This document shows, in pieces, positions 36,869-46,862 of a stretch of 64,000 bases of DNA. The stretch covers positions 261,883-325,882 of the forward strand of contig NZ_BMKD01000006.1 in assembly GCF_014643835.1 (NCBI RefSeq), written 5' to 3'. The stretch comes from Mucilaginibacter rubeus (GTDB lineage: Bacteria; Bacteroidota; Bacteroidia; Sphingobacteriales; Sphingobacteriaceae). The notes beneath the pieces are model-generated. The model was not told the origin of the DNA. It was given only the letters and a program-made list of their open reading frames with translations, and did not search any database. Position 1 is the stretch's first letter, and each line of letters opens with the position of its first letter. Made by a program: the position numbers and the translations under genes.

Positions 36869-37756
36869 ATGAAAGATTTCTTCGAGCAAGTACTGAAAGT
36901 CGACAATTCAGCTTTTACAATAGCCGAAGCAAAAACCTACCATGCTATCAATAACTTCCACAACCATCCGGAGCTGGAACTTATTTATATTATAAGTGGT
37001 GAAGGCACTTTTTCGATAGGAAATACTTCAAAAAGGGTTTCGGGGGATACTATGATCATCATAGGCTGTAACGTACCTCATATGTTCAAATTTGAAACCA
37101 ACCGCTACTATGATTACTCCATGAAAAGTGGTAAAATACCCAAGCCACTACAACTGCTTACCCTTCATTTTGATCCTAATAAATTGGGAAGCACTTTCAT
37201 GACGCTACCAGAAAACAACCTGATAAACAATCTTTTAAATAGCGCCAAAAATGGATTACTAATCAATGAAAATTCTAAAGCTGTGGCGGTCGACTTTATC
37301 CGTCGAATAGAAAATTCGGCCAAGCATGAACAACTTCCGTTATTGCTGCAACTGTTAAATAAAATTGCCGAGGGGGAACAGGTCTCAAACCTTGCCGGTG
37401 AAACGGAGAAGAAGATCTTTAACAGGATAGATGAAGTGCGGCTAACAAAGATCTATCTGTATACCATGGACAATTTTTACAAAGACATTAAGCTTAAGGA
37501 AATAGCTAACATCATACACATGGTGCCGAAGGCATTTTGCCATTATTTTAAATTGCGTACCGGCCAAACCTACTTTGATTTTTTACTGACCGTAAGAATA
37601 GAAAACTCCTGTAAACTGATTAGGGAGACCAATGAAAATATAAACTCAATCAGCCGCGATTCGGGGTTTAACAACCTTTCAAATTTTAACAGGTATTTTA
37701 AATTAGCTACCGGGAGCACACCAATGGAATACAGGAGAAAATTCAGGGAGTTTTAG
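36869..37756 (+). CDS. AraC-family regulator with cupin domain
   Basis: A 295-residue protein. The N-terminal cupin has NNFHNHPELELIYIISGEGTFSIG and a DTMIIIGCNVPHMF motif. The C-terminal double HTH spans about residues 200-295 (DIKLKEIANIIHMVPKAFCHYFKLRTG and INSISRDSGFNNLSNFNRYFK). It diverges from ppsA over a 128-bp AT-rich gap, so it may control the gluconeogenic pair. The ligand is unknown. Confidence 0.9.
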   Translation: MKDFFEQVLKVDNSAFTIAEAKTYHAINNFHNHPELELIYIISGEGTFSIGNTSKRVSGDTMIIIGCNVPHMFKFETNRYYDYSMKSGKIPKPLQLLTLHFDPNKLGSTFMTLPENNLINNLLNSAKNGLLINENSKAVAVDFIRRIENSAKHEQLPLLLQLLNKIAEGEQVSNLAGETEKKIFNRIDEVRLTKIYLYTMDNFYKDIKLKEIANIIHMVPKAFCHYFKLRTGQTYFDFLLTVRIENSCKLIRETNENINSISRDSGFNNLSNFNRYFKLATGSTPMEYRRKFREF

Positions 37757-37780
37757 GATCGTTAAAAGCCCGTTTAAAAA

Positions 37781-37814
37781 AACAAATGCAGGCTTCTTAG
37801 GGCCTGCGTTTGTT
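37781..37814. terminator. Bidirectional terminator
   Basis: AACAAATGCAGGC pairs with GCCTGCGTTTGTT (one wobble). A run of A precedes it on the plus strand, which is a T run for the convergent susD transcript. It separates AraC and susD. Confidence 0.8.
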
Positions 37815-37834
37815 AAATAAATAATAGAACTAAA

Positions 37835-39427
37835 TTAATAACCCGGATTTTGTACCAGTTTCGGGTTCAACTGCATTTCCGGTCTTGGGATCGGGAAAAT
37901 ACGTTTATTAGGATCGGCATCTGTTTTTATACCCCATTTTTTCTCAAACTGACCAAAGCGGATCAGGTCATTACGACGCCACGTTTCCATAGAAAATTCG
38001 CGGCCCCGTTCATCTAAAATATCAGACAGTGTTACCGAAGTTAAAGGCGAAGCTTTTGCACGCGCTCTCACCTGGTTAACCAATGATAAAGGCGAATCGC
38101 CATTGGTTGCTGATGCGCCGCGTAAAATAGCCTCGGCTTTTTCAAGCAAAATATCGGCATACCTGAACATAGGCACATCGTTGCCCTGGTTACGATCGTT
38201 ACTTAAGCTATCAGGATAAAATTTATTGTTCCTGTAACCTTCTTCGTTAGCAAGCTCGTCATTACCGATGTCAAAAGTAGCAGGGTTTTTCCATACGATA
38301 TCTGGTGTAAATTCTAACTGGTGTACAACAGTAGCATTTGGGTTAGGGCCTGAGTAGCTTGCATCCAGTCCGATATTAGTTGTTGTGATTAATATTGGAG
38401 AGCCATCATTGTTGTACTGCTTGCCAACTAAAAATTGCTTTTTGCGAATATCATTTGCATCATTAAACAAGGCATAATACTCCTTGTAGGTGTACACCGG
38501 CCCATCTGGCGTGTACGGCATTTTATACTTACTTTTCAGGTTAGGGTTCAGCGTCCAGCGGGCGTAATACTGCCCCTGTGCCAAAATGCCGTCATAAGGT
38601 ATGGCAAAAATAAAGTCCTTAATACCCGGGCCGTTATTAGGTTTAAACATGCCTAAATAATCTGCATCTAAACCATATTGACCGCTTTTAATAACGTTAT
38701 CACACATGGTAACCGCGTCCTGGTACCTTGGTGTACCAATGTAATATTGCGCGTTAAGGTACATTTTTGCAAGTATGGCATACGCCAAACCTTTGGTCGG
38801 CCTGCCATAAGTAGTTACCCCTGCTGTGCCGCTCAGATCAGGAATCTGGGCAAGCAATTCACTTTCAATAAATGCAAACACTGCCGCCCTTGGCTGGGTG
38901 CCCAGGTTGGTGGTATCGCCAAAGGTTTTGCTGATAGGCACGTTACCAAACAGGTCCATCAGGTAAAAATATGACAGGGCACGCATGGTTTTAATTTCGG
39001 CAATGGTTTGTTTTTTTGAATCGCTTTCGGGCGTAGGTGCCAATAACGACAATACCTGGTTACATAAACTGATGGTTCCGTAACCTCCCGACCAGCAAGT
39101 TTCGGTCATGCCGTTATCAGGCGTAACAGTGTGCAGGTTTACGGTTGAATAGGTACCGCCGTCAAGCCAGTTACCACCACGTGCCACAAGTACGCATTCA
39201 TCGGTACTTAAATTTTGCAACAACCAGTATTGCCTGCCCGGCGCCCCGCGAAACGAGGTATAGATAGGCCCGGTAGCAGCTACATACTGCGCTGGTGTAG
39301 TAGGAAAGTTAGCCGTTGTAAGCGCCGATTTTGGCGTGATATCCAATTTAGTACAACCTGAAAGGTAAATTGCTCCTATAAACATGGCAATGAGGCCAGG
39401 TTTTATATATCTTTTTAAATTATTCAT
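37835..39427 (-). CDS. SusD/RagB-like nutrient-binding outer-membrane lipoprotein
   Basis: A 530-residue lipoprotein with lipobox Cys25 (AIYLSGC). It has the SusD TPR-like helices (IAEIKTMRALSYFYLMDLFGNVPI) and the C-terminal signature DERGREFSMETWRRNDLIRFG, then RIFPIPRPEMQLNPKLVQNPGY. It forms the lid of a TonB-dependent glycan transporter with the SusC protein directly upstream (20-bp gap). The glycan is unknown, but no polysaccharide hydrolase lies in the same unit. Confidence 0.94.
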   Translation of the reverse strand: MNNLKRYIKPGLIAMFIGAIYLSGCTKLDITPKSALTTANFPTTPAQYVAATGPIYTSFRGAPGRQYWLLQNLSTDECVLVARGGNWLDGGTYSTVNLHTVTPDNGMTETCWSGGYGTISLCNQVLSLLAPTPESDSKKQTIAEIKTMRALSYFYLMDLFGNVPISKTFGDTTNLGTQPRAAVFAFIESELLAQIPDLSGTAGVTTYGRPTKGLAYAILAKMYLNAQYYIGTPRYQDAVTMCDNVIKSGQYGLDADYLGMFKPNNGPGIKDFIFAIPYDGILAQGQYYARWTLNPNLKSKYKMPYTPDGPVYTYKEYYALFNDANDIRKKQFLVGKQYNNDGSPILITTTNIGLDASYSGPNPNATVVHQLEFTPDIVWKNPATFDIGNDELANEEGYRNNKFYPDSLSNDRNQGNDVPMFRYADILLEKAEAILRGASATNGDSPLSLVNQVRARAKASPLTSVTLSDILDERGREFSMETWRRNDLIRFGQFEKKWGIKTDADPNKRIFPIPRPEMQLNPKLVQNPGY

Positions 39428-39447
39428 GTCAGTTAGGTTAAAATTTA

Positions 39448-42400
39448 TTATAAATCAACTTGTACGCCGGCAAGGAAGCTCCTTGTTTTTGGATAAAAAT
39501 TATTGCTGTCTACCCCGATAAACTGGCCGCTTAATTGGTTATCGATGTTCAGGTTCAATTCAGGATCAACGCCTTTGTATTTGGTGATGATAAATAAATT
39601 AGTACCGGTAACATACAACCGGATACCATGTACATAATTACCCGGAACATTTATTTTATAAGACAGTGTAGCATTACTTAACCTGATAAAGGCTCCACTT
39701 TCAAGATAACGTGTTGAATAATAATAGGCATTAACATCGGTACCCGGCTCGCTTAATGTTAAAGCAGGTACGCCATGTACCGAAGCCTGGGTAGGCTGGT
39801 TAAAGCTGGCTAATGATGCATTCATGATCTTGTTACCGCCCTGTCCCCTGAAAAAGAAGTTAAGGCTGAAGTTTTTATAGGTAAGATCATTACCAAAACC
39901 AAACGTGTATGTAGGTTGGGCATTGCCTGCATAAGTCTGATCGGTACTTTGAGGTGTTGTTGTTGGCTGGCCATTAGCACCCATGAAGGTAGATACACCA
40001 TTGGTGCGGCCAAGGTATTTCAGGGTGTAAAATTCGCCAAGCGGATAACCGGCCTCAATGATTGATGTTTTGATACCGCTTTGTCCTGGACCTTCCGGAT
40101 CGCCTGCATATATTTTTGAAAGGTTTGGCGCCAGTGCAGTGATCTTATTTTTATTAAATGAGATATTGCCATAGCTGCTCCAGGTAAAATCTTTTGTTTT
40201 TATTGGTGTTCCGTTAAGGGCTATCTCAACACCTTTATTGGTCATACTGCCTACGTTTTCAACTTTTGTATTTACAAAGTTGTTAATAAGCGATACCGGT
40301 ACCGTGGTGATCATATCGGTTGTTTTTTTATTGTAGATATCAACCGAGCCGCCCAAACGTCCTTTAAATAAGGAAAAATCAACGCCGCCGTTTAACGTAG
40401 CTGTACTTTCCCATTTCAAATCAGGGTTTGGGTTTTGAGTTACACCAATTGCACCAATATAAGCGTTATTGTAATAAAAGCTACCGGTAGTGCCATAAAG
40501 CGTGAGGGGCGTATAAGGCGAGAAGCCTAATGAGTTACCGGTTTTACCATAGCCAACGCGCAATTTCAAATCATCAAATAAGGATTGAGATTTCATAAAA
40601 CCCTCGTCGATAACCCGCCATGCGGCCGAAGCGGCCGGGAAATAACCCCAGCGTTTATTAGTACCAAAGGCATTTGAACCGTCACGTCGTAAAGATGCCT
40701 GTAAAAGATATTTGCCCCTGTAGCTATAATTAAGACGAGAGTAAAAGGATATTAAACGTAAAGTTTCGACGTTAACGTTACCATAATCAACCCGGTAGTT
40801 CCCGGAAGGCGTACCTAAACTAAGATTGTCTGAACCCGTAGCATCCGAAATAAATCCTTGATTGGTTGATTGAAAGCCATTCCCGGTGGTAGTTTGATCT
40901 ATTGAATAGCCAAACAGGGCTTTAAAATCATGTTTATCGCCCCATTTATGAGCATAGGTCAAATAGTTTTCAAACAACTTTTTGTTATCCTCATAAGTTG
41001 AACGGATGGCTTTGCCGTTGAGGCCAGGTGCCAGCTCTGATGCAGAGTTGTAATAGGTATTATTGTCGGTATTTGTTTCCTGGTAAGCTAAGTTAAAATT
41101 GTAAAGCAAGCCTGCAGGCAGTATCAACTCACCGCGTACATTACCCAGCAACAAGTTAACTTTTTGTTTGTAGCTATCGTTAGTAATAAGCCCTACCGGG
41201 TTATAACCTAATTTTAAAGTAGGATCGTTGTAAAAAGTACCATCGGCATTGTAAATAGTGCGGGTAGGTAAATACTGTACTATCGATTTAAACAACCCGG
41301 GGCTTTGTCCATTTGCCGATGATAGCGGAATATCATTAACTAACAGGTTAGAATTGGTTACCGAATTACTTAGCGAAAAATCCAATTTCAATTTATCATT
41401 CAGTGCTTTTTGGGTGATATTAAGCCTGCCTATAACACGCTTCATATCGCTGCTTTTAACTATACCCTGGTTTTGCAGGTAGTTTATGCTTCCGTTATAA
41501 GTAGTTTTATCGGTGCCACCGCCAAAAGAAAGGTTATGATTTTGGGAAAATCCGGTGCTGCGTTCAACGGCTTTTTGCCAGTCGGTATTTCCACCGTTGT
41601 CATTCGCAGGGGTAAAACTTTGTCCGTTAGCTTTTACATAGGCCCTTAACTGGTCGGCGCTGGCAACTTTAAACTGGTTAGATACTTTTTCAAATGATCC
41701 GTATCCGTTATAAGTCATCCTCAACTGGCCTGCTTTTGCCCTTTTAGTAGTAACGATAATTACACCATTGGTAGCCCTGGTTCCGTAAATTGCCGCTGCC
41801 GAAGCATCCTTCAACACATCTATCGAAGCAATATCTGATGGAGCCAATAGGTTAAAATCGGCGCCAGGCACGCCGTCAATTACATAAAAAGGCACAGACG
41901 CTGCGCCAGCCCTTATTGAAGATGGACCGCGCAGTGTTACCGAAGCTTTACCATTAGGGTTACCATCGTTGGTGATATTTAAACCGGCTACTTTACCTTC
42001 TAACAGATCAGCAGGAGTTGCAACAACACCGGCATTAAATTGCTCGGCTTTTACAGTTGCAATAGCGCTGGTCAATTCCTTTTTGGTAGTAGTACCATAA
42101 CCAATTACTACAACGGTAGATAACGAGTTTGCCGAAGGCAGTAAAATTACTTTTATAGATGTTTGTTTGCCTACGGCTATTTTTTGAGTTTCAAAGCCTA
42201 TGTAAGAAAACACAAGCACAGCTTTTTCGTTGGCAACCTGCACCCTGAATTTACCATCTATATCGGTTACCGCACCCGTTGCAAGGCCTTCTATTTTAAC
42301 AGAAACACCTATTAAGGGCTGCCCTTTATCATCAACAACAGATCCGGTAACGATAACTGGCGGCGGGAGCTCGATCTTCTTCTCTACCGGTGGCTTTGGC

Positions 42401-42765
42401 GCGGGTTTAACCAGCAAACTTCCTTCAACCTCGGTATAGATAAACTGGTTATCTAATAAAACTGTTTTCAAAACAGCCTGCAGCTTTTCATTATGAGCTG
42501 TAAGGGTTACTTTAACATCGCTTACAATGTTATTCCCGGTGTACATGATCCGTACGCCGGTACTGGCCGAAATCCGCTCCAGTGCATCAGCAAGAGGGGT
42601 ATTTTTTAATTTAACGGTAACTGGCTTTTCCAGTACGCTTTGTCCGTATGAGTTATCAGCCATGGCAATGGTTGACAGGGAACAGACTACTAATAAAATG
42701 ATCGCATTAATTTTCATAACATATGTTATGGCTCGAAAGACTCTTTCGGGTATGTTTATTTTCAT
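39448..42765 (-). CDS. SusC/RagA-like TonB-dependent transporter with STN signalling domain
   Basis: An 1105-residue outer-membrane transporter. Order: signal peptide (IILLVVCSLSTIAMA), secretin/TonB short N-domain (STN; about residues 52-120, LKNTPLADALERISASTG), a carboxypeptidase-regulatory-like beta domain (about 138-212), plug with AIATVKAEQFNAGVVATPADLLEGKVAGLN and YGTRATNGVIIVTTK, and a long barrel. The STN domain means the transporter signals through FecR, encoded upstream. Together with susD it imports an oligosaccharide or related nutrient. Confidence 0.94.
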   Translation of the reverse strand: MKINIPERVFRAITYVMKINAIILLVVCSLSTIAMADNSYGQSVLEKPVTVKLKNTPLADALERISASTGVRIMYTGNNIVSDVKVTLTAHNEKLQAVLKTVLLDNQFIYTEVEGSLLVKPAPKPPVEKKIELPPPVIVTGSVVDDKGQPLIGVSVKIEGLATGAVTDIDGKFRVQVANEKAVLVFSYIGFETQKIAVGKQTSIKVILLPSANSLSTVVVIGYGTTTKKELTSAIATVKAEQFNAGVVATPADLLEGKVAGLNITNDGNPNGKASVTLRGPSSIRAGAASVPFYVIDGVPGADFNLLAPSDIASIDVLKDASAAAIYGTRATNGVIIVTTKRAKAGQLRMTYNGYGSFEKVSNQFKVASADQLRAYVKANGQSFTPANDNGGNTDWQKAVERSTGFSQNHNLSFGGGTDKTTYNGSINYLQNQGIVKSSDMKRVIGRLNITQKALNDKLKLDFSLSNSVTNSNLLVNDIPLSSANGQSPGLFKSIVQYLPTRTIYNADGTFYNDPTLKLGYNPVGLITNDSYKQKVNLLLGNVRGELILPAGLLYNFNLAYQETNTDNNTYYNSASELAPGLNGKAIRSTYEDNKKLFENYLTYAHKWGDKHDFKALFGYSIDQTTTGNGFQSTNQGFISDATGSDNLSLGTPSGNYRVDYGNVNVETLRLISFYSRLNYSYRGKYLLQASLRRDGSNAFGTNKRWGYFPAASAAWRVIDEGFMKSQSLFDDLKLRVGYGKTGNSLGFSPYTPLTLYGTTGSFYYNNAYIGAIGVTQNPNPDLKWESTATLNGGVDFSLFKGRLGGSVDIYNKKTTDMITTVPVSLINNFVNTKVENVGSMTNKGVEIALNGTPIKTKDFTWSSYGNISFNKNKITALAPNLSKIYAGDPEGPGQSGIKTSIIEAGYPLGEFYTLKYLGRTNGVSTFMGANGQPTTTPQSTDQTYAGNAQPTYTFGFGNDLTYKNFSLNFFFRGQGGNKIMNASLASFNQPTQASVHGVPALTLSEPGTDVNAYYYSTRYLESGAFIRLSNATLSYKINVPGNYVHGIRLYVTGTNLFIITKYKGVDPELNLNIDNQLSGQFIGVDSNNFYPKTRSFLAGVQVDL

Positions 42766-42862
42766 ATTTTTGCTATATTAAAGTGTTATAGGTCAAGCTG
42801 GAACGTGCTGCGGTTGTGAGAGGCCCTGTGCATGGTCCATTAAAAAATCTTTACATTTTATT

Positions 42863-42892
42863 CCTCCAAAACTGGCCCGGCCATTTTGGAGG
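42863..42892 (-). terminator. Hairpin between FecR and susC
   Basis: CCTCCAAAA pairs with TTTTGGAGG, with inner TGGC/GCCA. It lies in the 221-bp gap on the minus strand, after fecR and before susC, and may separate the two transcripts. Confidence 0.6.
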
Positions 42893-42986
42893 ATCATTTT
42901 CTCTTTCCTTGGTTTAACTCATAGCAATTTCATTTTTTTAGGTTGTCAAACATTTATTTGTTTTTATAATTGGTATATCAGGTACA

Positions 42987-43991
42987 TTAATTACAGCCTT
43001 TGCCCTTTAACGTATAAGCATCGCCTGCCTTTTTAAAATGGGCATTTATAAGGGCTTCCGTCAGCTTCAATACTTTTTCTAATGGCATATTGTTAAAATC
43101 GGCGTATAACGTACAGTTCAGTAAATTTTTGTCGGCCCTGATTGTTACATTATATTTTCGCTGCACATCGGCCAAAACATCAAACAAAGGGGTGTTATGG
43201 TATTGCAGTTTGCCCTGCTGCCAACTGATTACAGACGAAGCATCTTCAATTTTTCCGGTAATCAGTTTTTGGCTGGTTTTATTATATACCATTTGCATAT
43301 TCGCTGTGAGTAATACAGCAGGATGTTTTGAGGCCGTTGGAACAACTCCTACTTTTCCGCTTACCACGGTGACCTTAACCGATTTATCTTCGGTATAAGC
43401 TTTAACATTAAAGCTGGTACCTAAAACAGTGGTTTTAATTTTACCCGAGTGAATGACAAACGGTTTGCTGCTATCGTGCGCTACTTTAAAGAAAGCCTCG
43501 CCTGTAAGTGTAACCTCGCGCATCTTCTCTTTAAACTTATCCGGGTACTTTAAACTACTGCCGGCATTAAGGCAAATGCTCGTTCCATCGGGCAAGGTGA
43601 TCAGTTTAATTTCGCCGTTTAGTGCCACCGTTTCCTGGTAGTGAACCGGGTTTAACCAGTTGTCCAATTGTTTTCTGAATATATATGCTGCACTAAAAAC
43701 GGCTGTTACAGATGCGGCTACAGCTATTTTCACCAGCAAACGCCAAAGAGGAAACACCTTTCTGGGCGGAGGCTTAATTATACGCTGATGGATATTGTTA
43801 AGTATCTGATCAGATTCCTGCTGGCTAAGGGACAGTTTTTTTTCAAGTGCATCTTTACTGAAACCTTCAAGCGCTACAAGGTATAATTCTGAAACATCTC
43901 CTTGCAGGTATTCGGCAAGCCAGCGCCTGTCCTCAGGAGTTAAATTCTCGGTATTATAAAGCCTTTCTAAGCGTTTGACTATAGTTTCCAC
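42987..43991 (-). CDS. FecR-family anti-sigma factor
   Basis: A 334-residue protein with a cytoplasmic N-domain (about residues 1-80), one membrane helix (LLVKIAVAASVTAVFSAAYIF, about 86-106) and a periplasmic FecR domain (IKLITLPDGTSICLNAGSSLKYPDKF, VTLTGEAFFKV, TTVLGTSFNVKAY) with the C-terminal DUF4974 part. It receives a signal from the STN domain of the SusC-like transporter and releases the sigma factor. A methyltransferase gene on the other strand separates it from the sigma gene at 44857. Confidence 0.93.
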   Translation of the reverse strand: METIVKRLERLYNTENLTPEDRRWLAEYLQGDVSELYLVALEGFSKDALEKKLSLSQQESDQILNNIHQRIIKPPPRKVFPLWRLLVKIAVAASVTAVFSAAYIFRKQLDNWLNPVHYQETVALNGEIKLITLPDGTSICLNAGSSLKYPDKFKEKMREVTLTGEAFFKVAHDSSKPFVIHSGKIKTTVLGTSFNVKAYTEDKSVKVTVVSGKVGVVPTASKHPAVLLTANMQMVYNKTSQKLITGKIEDASSVISWQQGKLQYHNTPLFDVLADVQRKYNVTIRADKNLLNCTLYADFNNMPLEKVLKLTEALINAHFKKAGDAYTLKGKGCN

Positions 43992-44199
43992 AAGCTATTT
44001 TTATATAAATACGCCGGGAGCTTTAAAACGGGGGGATGGGTTTATAATTATTTTTAAGAAAAATAAAAACTCATAAAATTGAGCTGCATTTAATTTTTTT
44101 TCACAGCCACATTATTGTCATCAATGTACTGCAGCCCTTGTGTTAACTTACTTAAATACTACCTTTATCATCAATAAATAGCTAAATAATTACCTCTGT

Positions 44200-44841
44200 A
44201 TGAAAAATGCCTGGACAGAAAAATGGGACCAACGATATGCCGAAGAAGAATTTGCCTATGGTGAACAGCCTAATAATTTTCTACAACAACAACTGTCACT
44301 TTTAAAACCCGGCAAAATTCTTTTCCCTGCAGAAGGCGAAGGGCGCAATGCTGTTTTTGCCGCCGGGCTTGGCTGGGCAGTTTCTGCATTCGATATAAGT
44401 GTTGAGGGACAAAAGAAAGCCCTGAAACTTGCAGAAAAAAAACAGGTAGCTATTGATTATCAGGTTGGAGAGTTGCAGGAGCTCAACTATACAGCGGGGC
44501 AATTTGACGTGATCGCCTTGATTTATGCGCACTTTCCTCCCAACATCAAATCACTTGTACATCAAAGCCTTAATAAATATTTAAACGTCGGAGGGCTTAT
44601 CATTTTTGAGGCTTTTAGTAAAAGTCACCTTGACTACCTTGCAAAAGATGAAAAAATGGGCGGTCCGAGAGATATCGAATCACTATTTTCTTTAGAGGAA
44701 ATTAAAACAGATTTTAATAATTACGAGATTTTAGAACTTCTGGAAACGGCGATCCATTTAAATGAAGGGCCTTATCACAGCGGACAAGGCTCGGTTATCA
44801 GGTTTGTAGGAAGAAAGAAATTAGTTGGAGCAATTGTTTAA
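44200..44841 (+). CDS. SAM-dependent methyltransferase, class I (TehB-like)
   Basis: A 213-residue protein. It has [20 protein letters not shown], then the SAM motif [20 protein letters not shown] and [17 protein letters not shown], and a conserved [13 protein letters not shown]. This layout is like TehB/thiopurine-type methyltransferases used in detoxification of tellurite or small thiols. It lies on the plus strand between fecR and its sigma gene, converging with the latter (15-bp gap). The target is unknown. Confidence 0.85.
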   Translation: MKNAWTEKWDQRYAEEEFAYGEQPNNFLQQQLSLLKPGKILFPAEGEGRNAVFAAGLGWAVSAFDISVEGQKKALKLAEKKQVAIDYQVGELQELNYTAGQFDVIALIYAHFPPNIKSLVHQSLNKYLNVGGLIIFEAFSKSHLDYLAKDEKMGGPRDIESLFSLEEIKTDFNNYEILELLETAIHLNEGPYHSGQGSVIRFVGRKKLVGAIV

Positions 44842-44856
44842 AATAAATCCCCATCA

Positions 44857-45450
44857 TCAATTTGTTCCAATCCAATAACAAACCATTATAACTCCTGCGG
44901 TTTTCCATTCGGCCTGGTGTTCTTTTATGTGGTTTTTAACTGCCACAACCGCATGTCCGAGGTATTCCTTAACAGTATGTTTAGAAAGGTTCAATTTCTC
45001 GGCAGCCTCTTCATAGGTTTTCCCTTCCAATTTGCAAAGGGTAAATACCTTTTTTCGCTGCGGCGATAATTGGTTAATAGCCTGTTGTAATAAATAATAT
45101 TGCTCATCCATTAACTGTACGTCGCCGTTATCGGTTTCCATTTCAGCAAAAGGCATGGTGTTAACAACAGCCGTTTCGCGTACTTTTTTGCGGAGATAGG
45201 AGATGGATTTATTGAAGCTCAATACAAACAACCAGCCGCTTACCGATTGATCGGGGTTAATATCAGCCCGTTTTTCCCATAGAGCCACAAAAATATCCTG
45301 CAAAATATCCCGGGCGATATCATCGTCTTTAGTGAGTTTGAATATGTTACGATAAATAGCCTGATGATACTTTTGATAAAGCATATCAAATGCACCGATG
45401 TCATCATCGTGTAAGCGAAACACTAAATCTTTATCTCCATTTGAATCCAT
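44857..45450 (-). CDS. ECF RNA polymerase sigma factor (FecI-like)
   Basis: A 197-residue sigma-70-family protein. Region 2 is LYQKYHQAIYRNIFKLTKDDDIARDILQDIFVALWEK; region 4 is LSPQRKKVFTLCKLEGKTYEEAAEKLNLSKHTVKEYL. It ends with an unusual hydrophobic tail (TAGVIMVCYWIG). This is the sigma partner of the FecR/SusC/SusD unit downstream on the same strand. A methyltransferase gene on the opposite strand now separates them. Confidence 0.92.
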   Translation of the reverse strand: MDSNGDKDLVFRLHDDDIGAFDMLYQKYHQAIYRNIFKLTKDDDIARDILQDIFVALWEKRADINPDQSVSGWLFVLSFNKSISYLRKKVRETAVVNTMPFAEMETDNGDVQLMDEQYYLLQQAINQLSPQRKKVFTLCKLEGKTYEEAAEKLNLSKHTVKEYLGHAVVAVKNHIKEHQAEWKTAGVIMVCYWIGTN

Positions 45451-45700
45451 AAAAAACTGATAATTATTTATTTATTCTTTAATCAACAGGCAGGAATTAT
45501 TGTTAAAAGTACAACTATTTTTCAATCAACGAAGCCACGCCATAGCAGCGCCATTAATTATTTATTCAGTAACAGGTAGGAGGCTTATCGCCTTTTGTAA
45601 AGCTTGACCCAGACTATAAACTTATTTTTTATAGCCTGGGCTAAACAGGTAACTGGAATGACCAATATATAAAAACGGGACTAAACTACAGCCCGTTAAA

Positions 45701-46570
45701 TTACAACTTAACTGTCGCGGGCAGGTATTTGGCAATCAAGTCCTCATAATAAGGTTTTAACTCCGATACTACCGGCGGTTTCGGGCTTTTGGAGTACAGA
45801 TCGTAGGGGTTAAATTTATCAACCCATTTAAACATCTCCTGGTCATGCGCGTTCAATAAATGATCGTAAGCTTTTTCGCGGTGCTGTGAGTAAAATGAGT
45901 GATAGCGGATCATGTACAAAGCTTCTTCGGGCAGGTAATCTTTGGTGATATGGTACAGGTACTCATCATGTCCCCATGACATATGCACGTTTTCGAGCCC
46001 GCATTGATGAGTATAAACGCCATACTTGGTATTGTAACGCTCATCGTAGCTATCAGGATTTGCGGCAAAAAATTCCGGGTAAACTATCTTATCCGAAAAC
46101 TTGCAGCCTACCGGGAACGTGTCGCCCACTACATTCCATTGCGGTTCGCCAAAAAGGCAAAGTACTTTACCCAAATCATGTATAAAGCCTGTTAATACAA
46201 ACCAATCCGGGTGACCATCTGCACGGATAGCCTCTGATGTTTGCAGTAAATGCTGCAGCTGATCGAGCGAAATATCCGGATCCGATTCGTCAACCAGCGT
46301 ATTCAGATATTCCATTGCCGACCACCATGGCATTTCCTTTTTATCAAACTGTAAAAAGTTTGCCTTTTTAGCCAGCACGTTTCCATAAGTTTGATAAGTA
46401 TGGTTAAGCCTGTAAAACTCGCGCACAGGGTTATCTTCCTCGTTGTTGTAAACCCTAAACTCCTCCTTAGCTTTTTCGGTACCCGGTTCAGGATACCTGC
46501 TCAATACATCATCTTCCCATACATCAAGACTTGGCAATGGCGAGATCTCTTTTTCAGTTAACTTTTCCAT
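45701..46570 (-). CDS. myo-Inositol oxygenase (MIOX)
   Basis: A 289-residue enzyme strikingly like animal and plant MIOX, which oxidises myo-inositol to D-glucuronate with a di-iron centre. All six iron ligands of the mammalian enzyme align: His107, His131-Asp132 (FIHDLGK), His201 (SWGHDEY), His224 (IRYHSFY) and Asp257 (FNPYDLY). It also has [16 protein letters not shown]. No signal peptide, so it is cytoplasmic. It has its own 292-bp upstream region with an operator-like site shared with the GH28 gene. Confidence 0.93.
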   Translation of the reverse strand: MEKLTEKEISPLPSLDVWEDDVLSRYPEPGTEKAKEEFRVYNNEEDNPVREFYRLNHTYQTYGNVLAKKANFLQFDKKEMPWWSAMEYLNTLVDESDPDISLDQLQHLLQTSEAIRADGHPDWFVLTGFIHDLGKVLCLFGEPQWNVVGDTFPVGCKFSDKIVYPEFFAANPDSYDERYNTKYGVYTHQCGLENVHMSWGHDEYLYHITKDYLPEEALYMIRYHSFYSQHREKAYDHLLNAHDQEMFKWVDKFNPYDLYSKSPKPPVVSELKPYYEDLIAKYLPATVKL

Positions 46571-46762
46571 ATTGTAAACCTTTTATTAAATATTAAGCAC
46601 CTTGATATTTATTGCGCTCCAAACCAAATACCACAGAAAAATCCAATTAATTATTGCGGCTTTAAGTTTTACTGGAGCTGCAATTCAATGCTCCGTTTAG
46701 TTTTATAATGATTAAATTTTGATAAAAAAAACGGTCCTTTTATATTAACTGCAATATTTATT

Positions 46763-46782
46763 TACGTAAACGATTAAGTTAC
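46763..46782. promoter_or_regulatory. LacI-like operator upstream of the inositol oxygenase
   Basis: TTACGTAAACGATTAAGTTAC is an imperfect version of the palindrome at 48532-48549. Both share the 15-bp string TTATTTACGTAAACG. It lies about 190 bp upstream of the MIOX start. Two direct repeats AACGTTAAAAGC follow at 46786-46797 and 46807-46818, spaced 21 bp, two helical turns. Confidence 0.6.
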
Positions 46783-46862
46783 ACTAACGTTAAAAGCTGC
46801 ACGCACAACGTTAAAAGCCCTTAAATTGATTTAGCAAGGCTGATTCCTACTGTGAAATGGAA

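Noticed and set aside
44200-44841. Methyltransferase as part of a restriction-modification system
   Set aside because: It lacks DNA methyltransferase motifs (DPPY or PC) and has no nuclease neighbour; it fits small-molecule methyltransferases.
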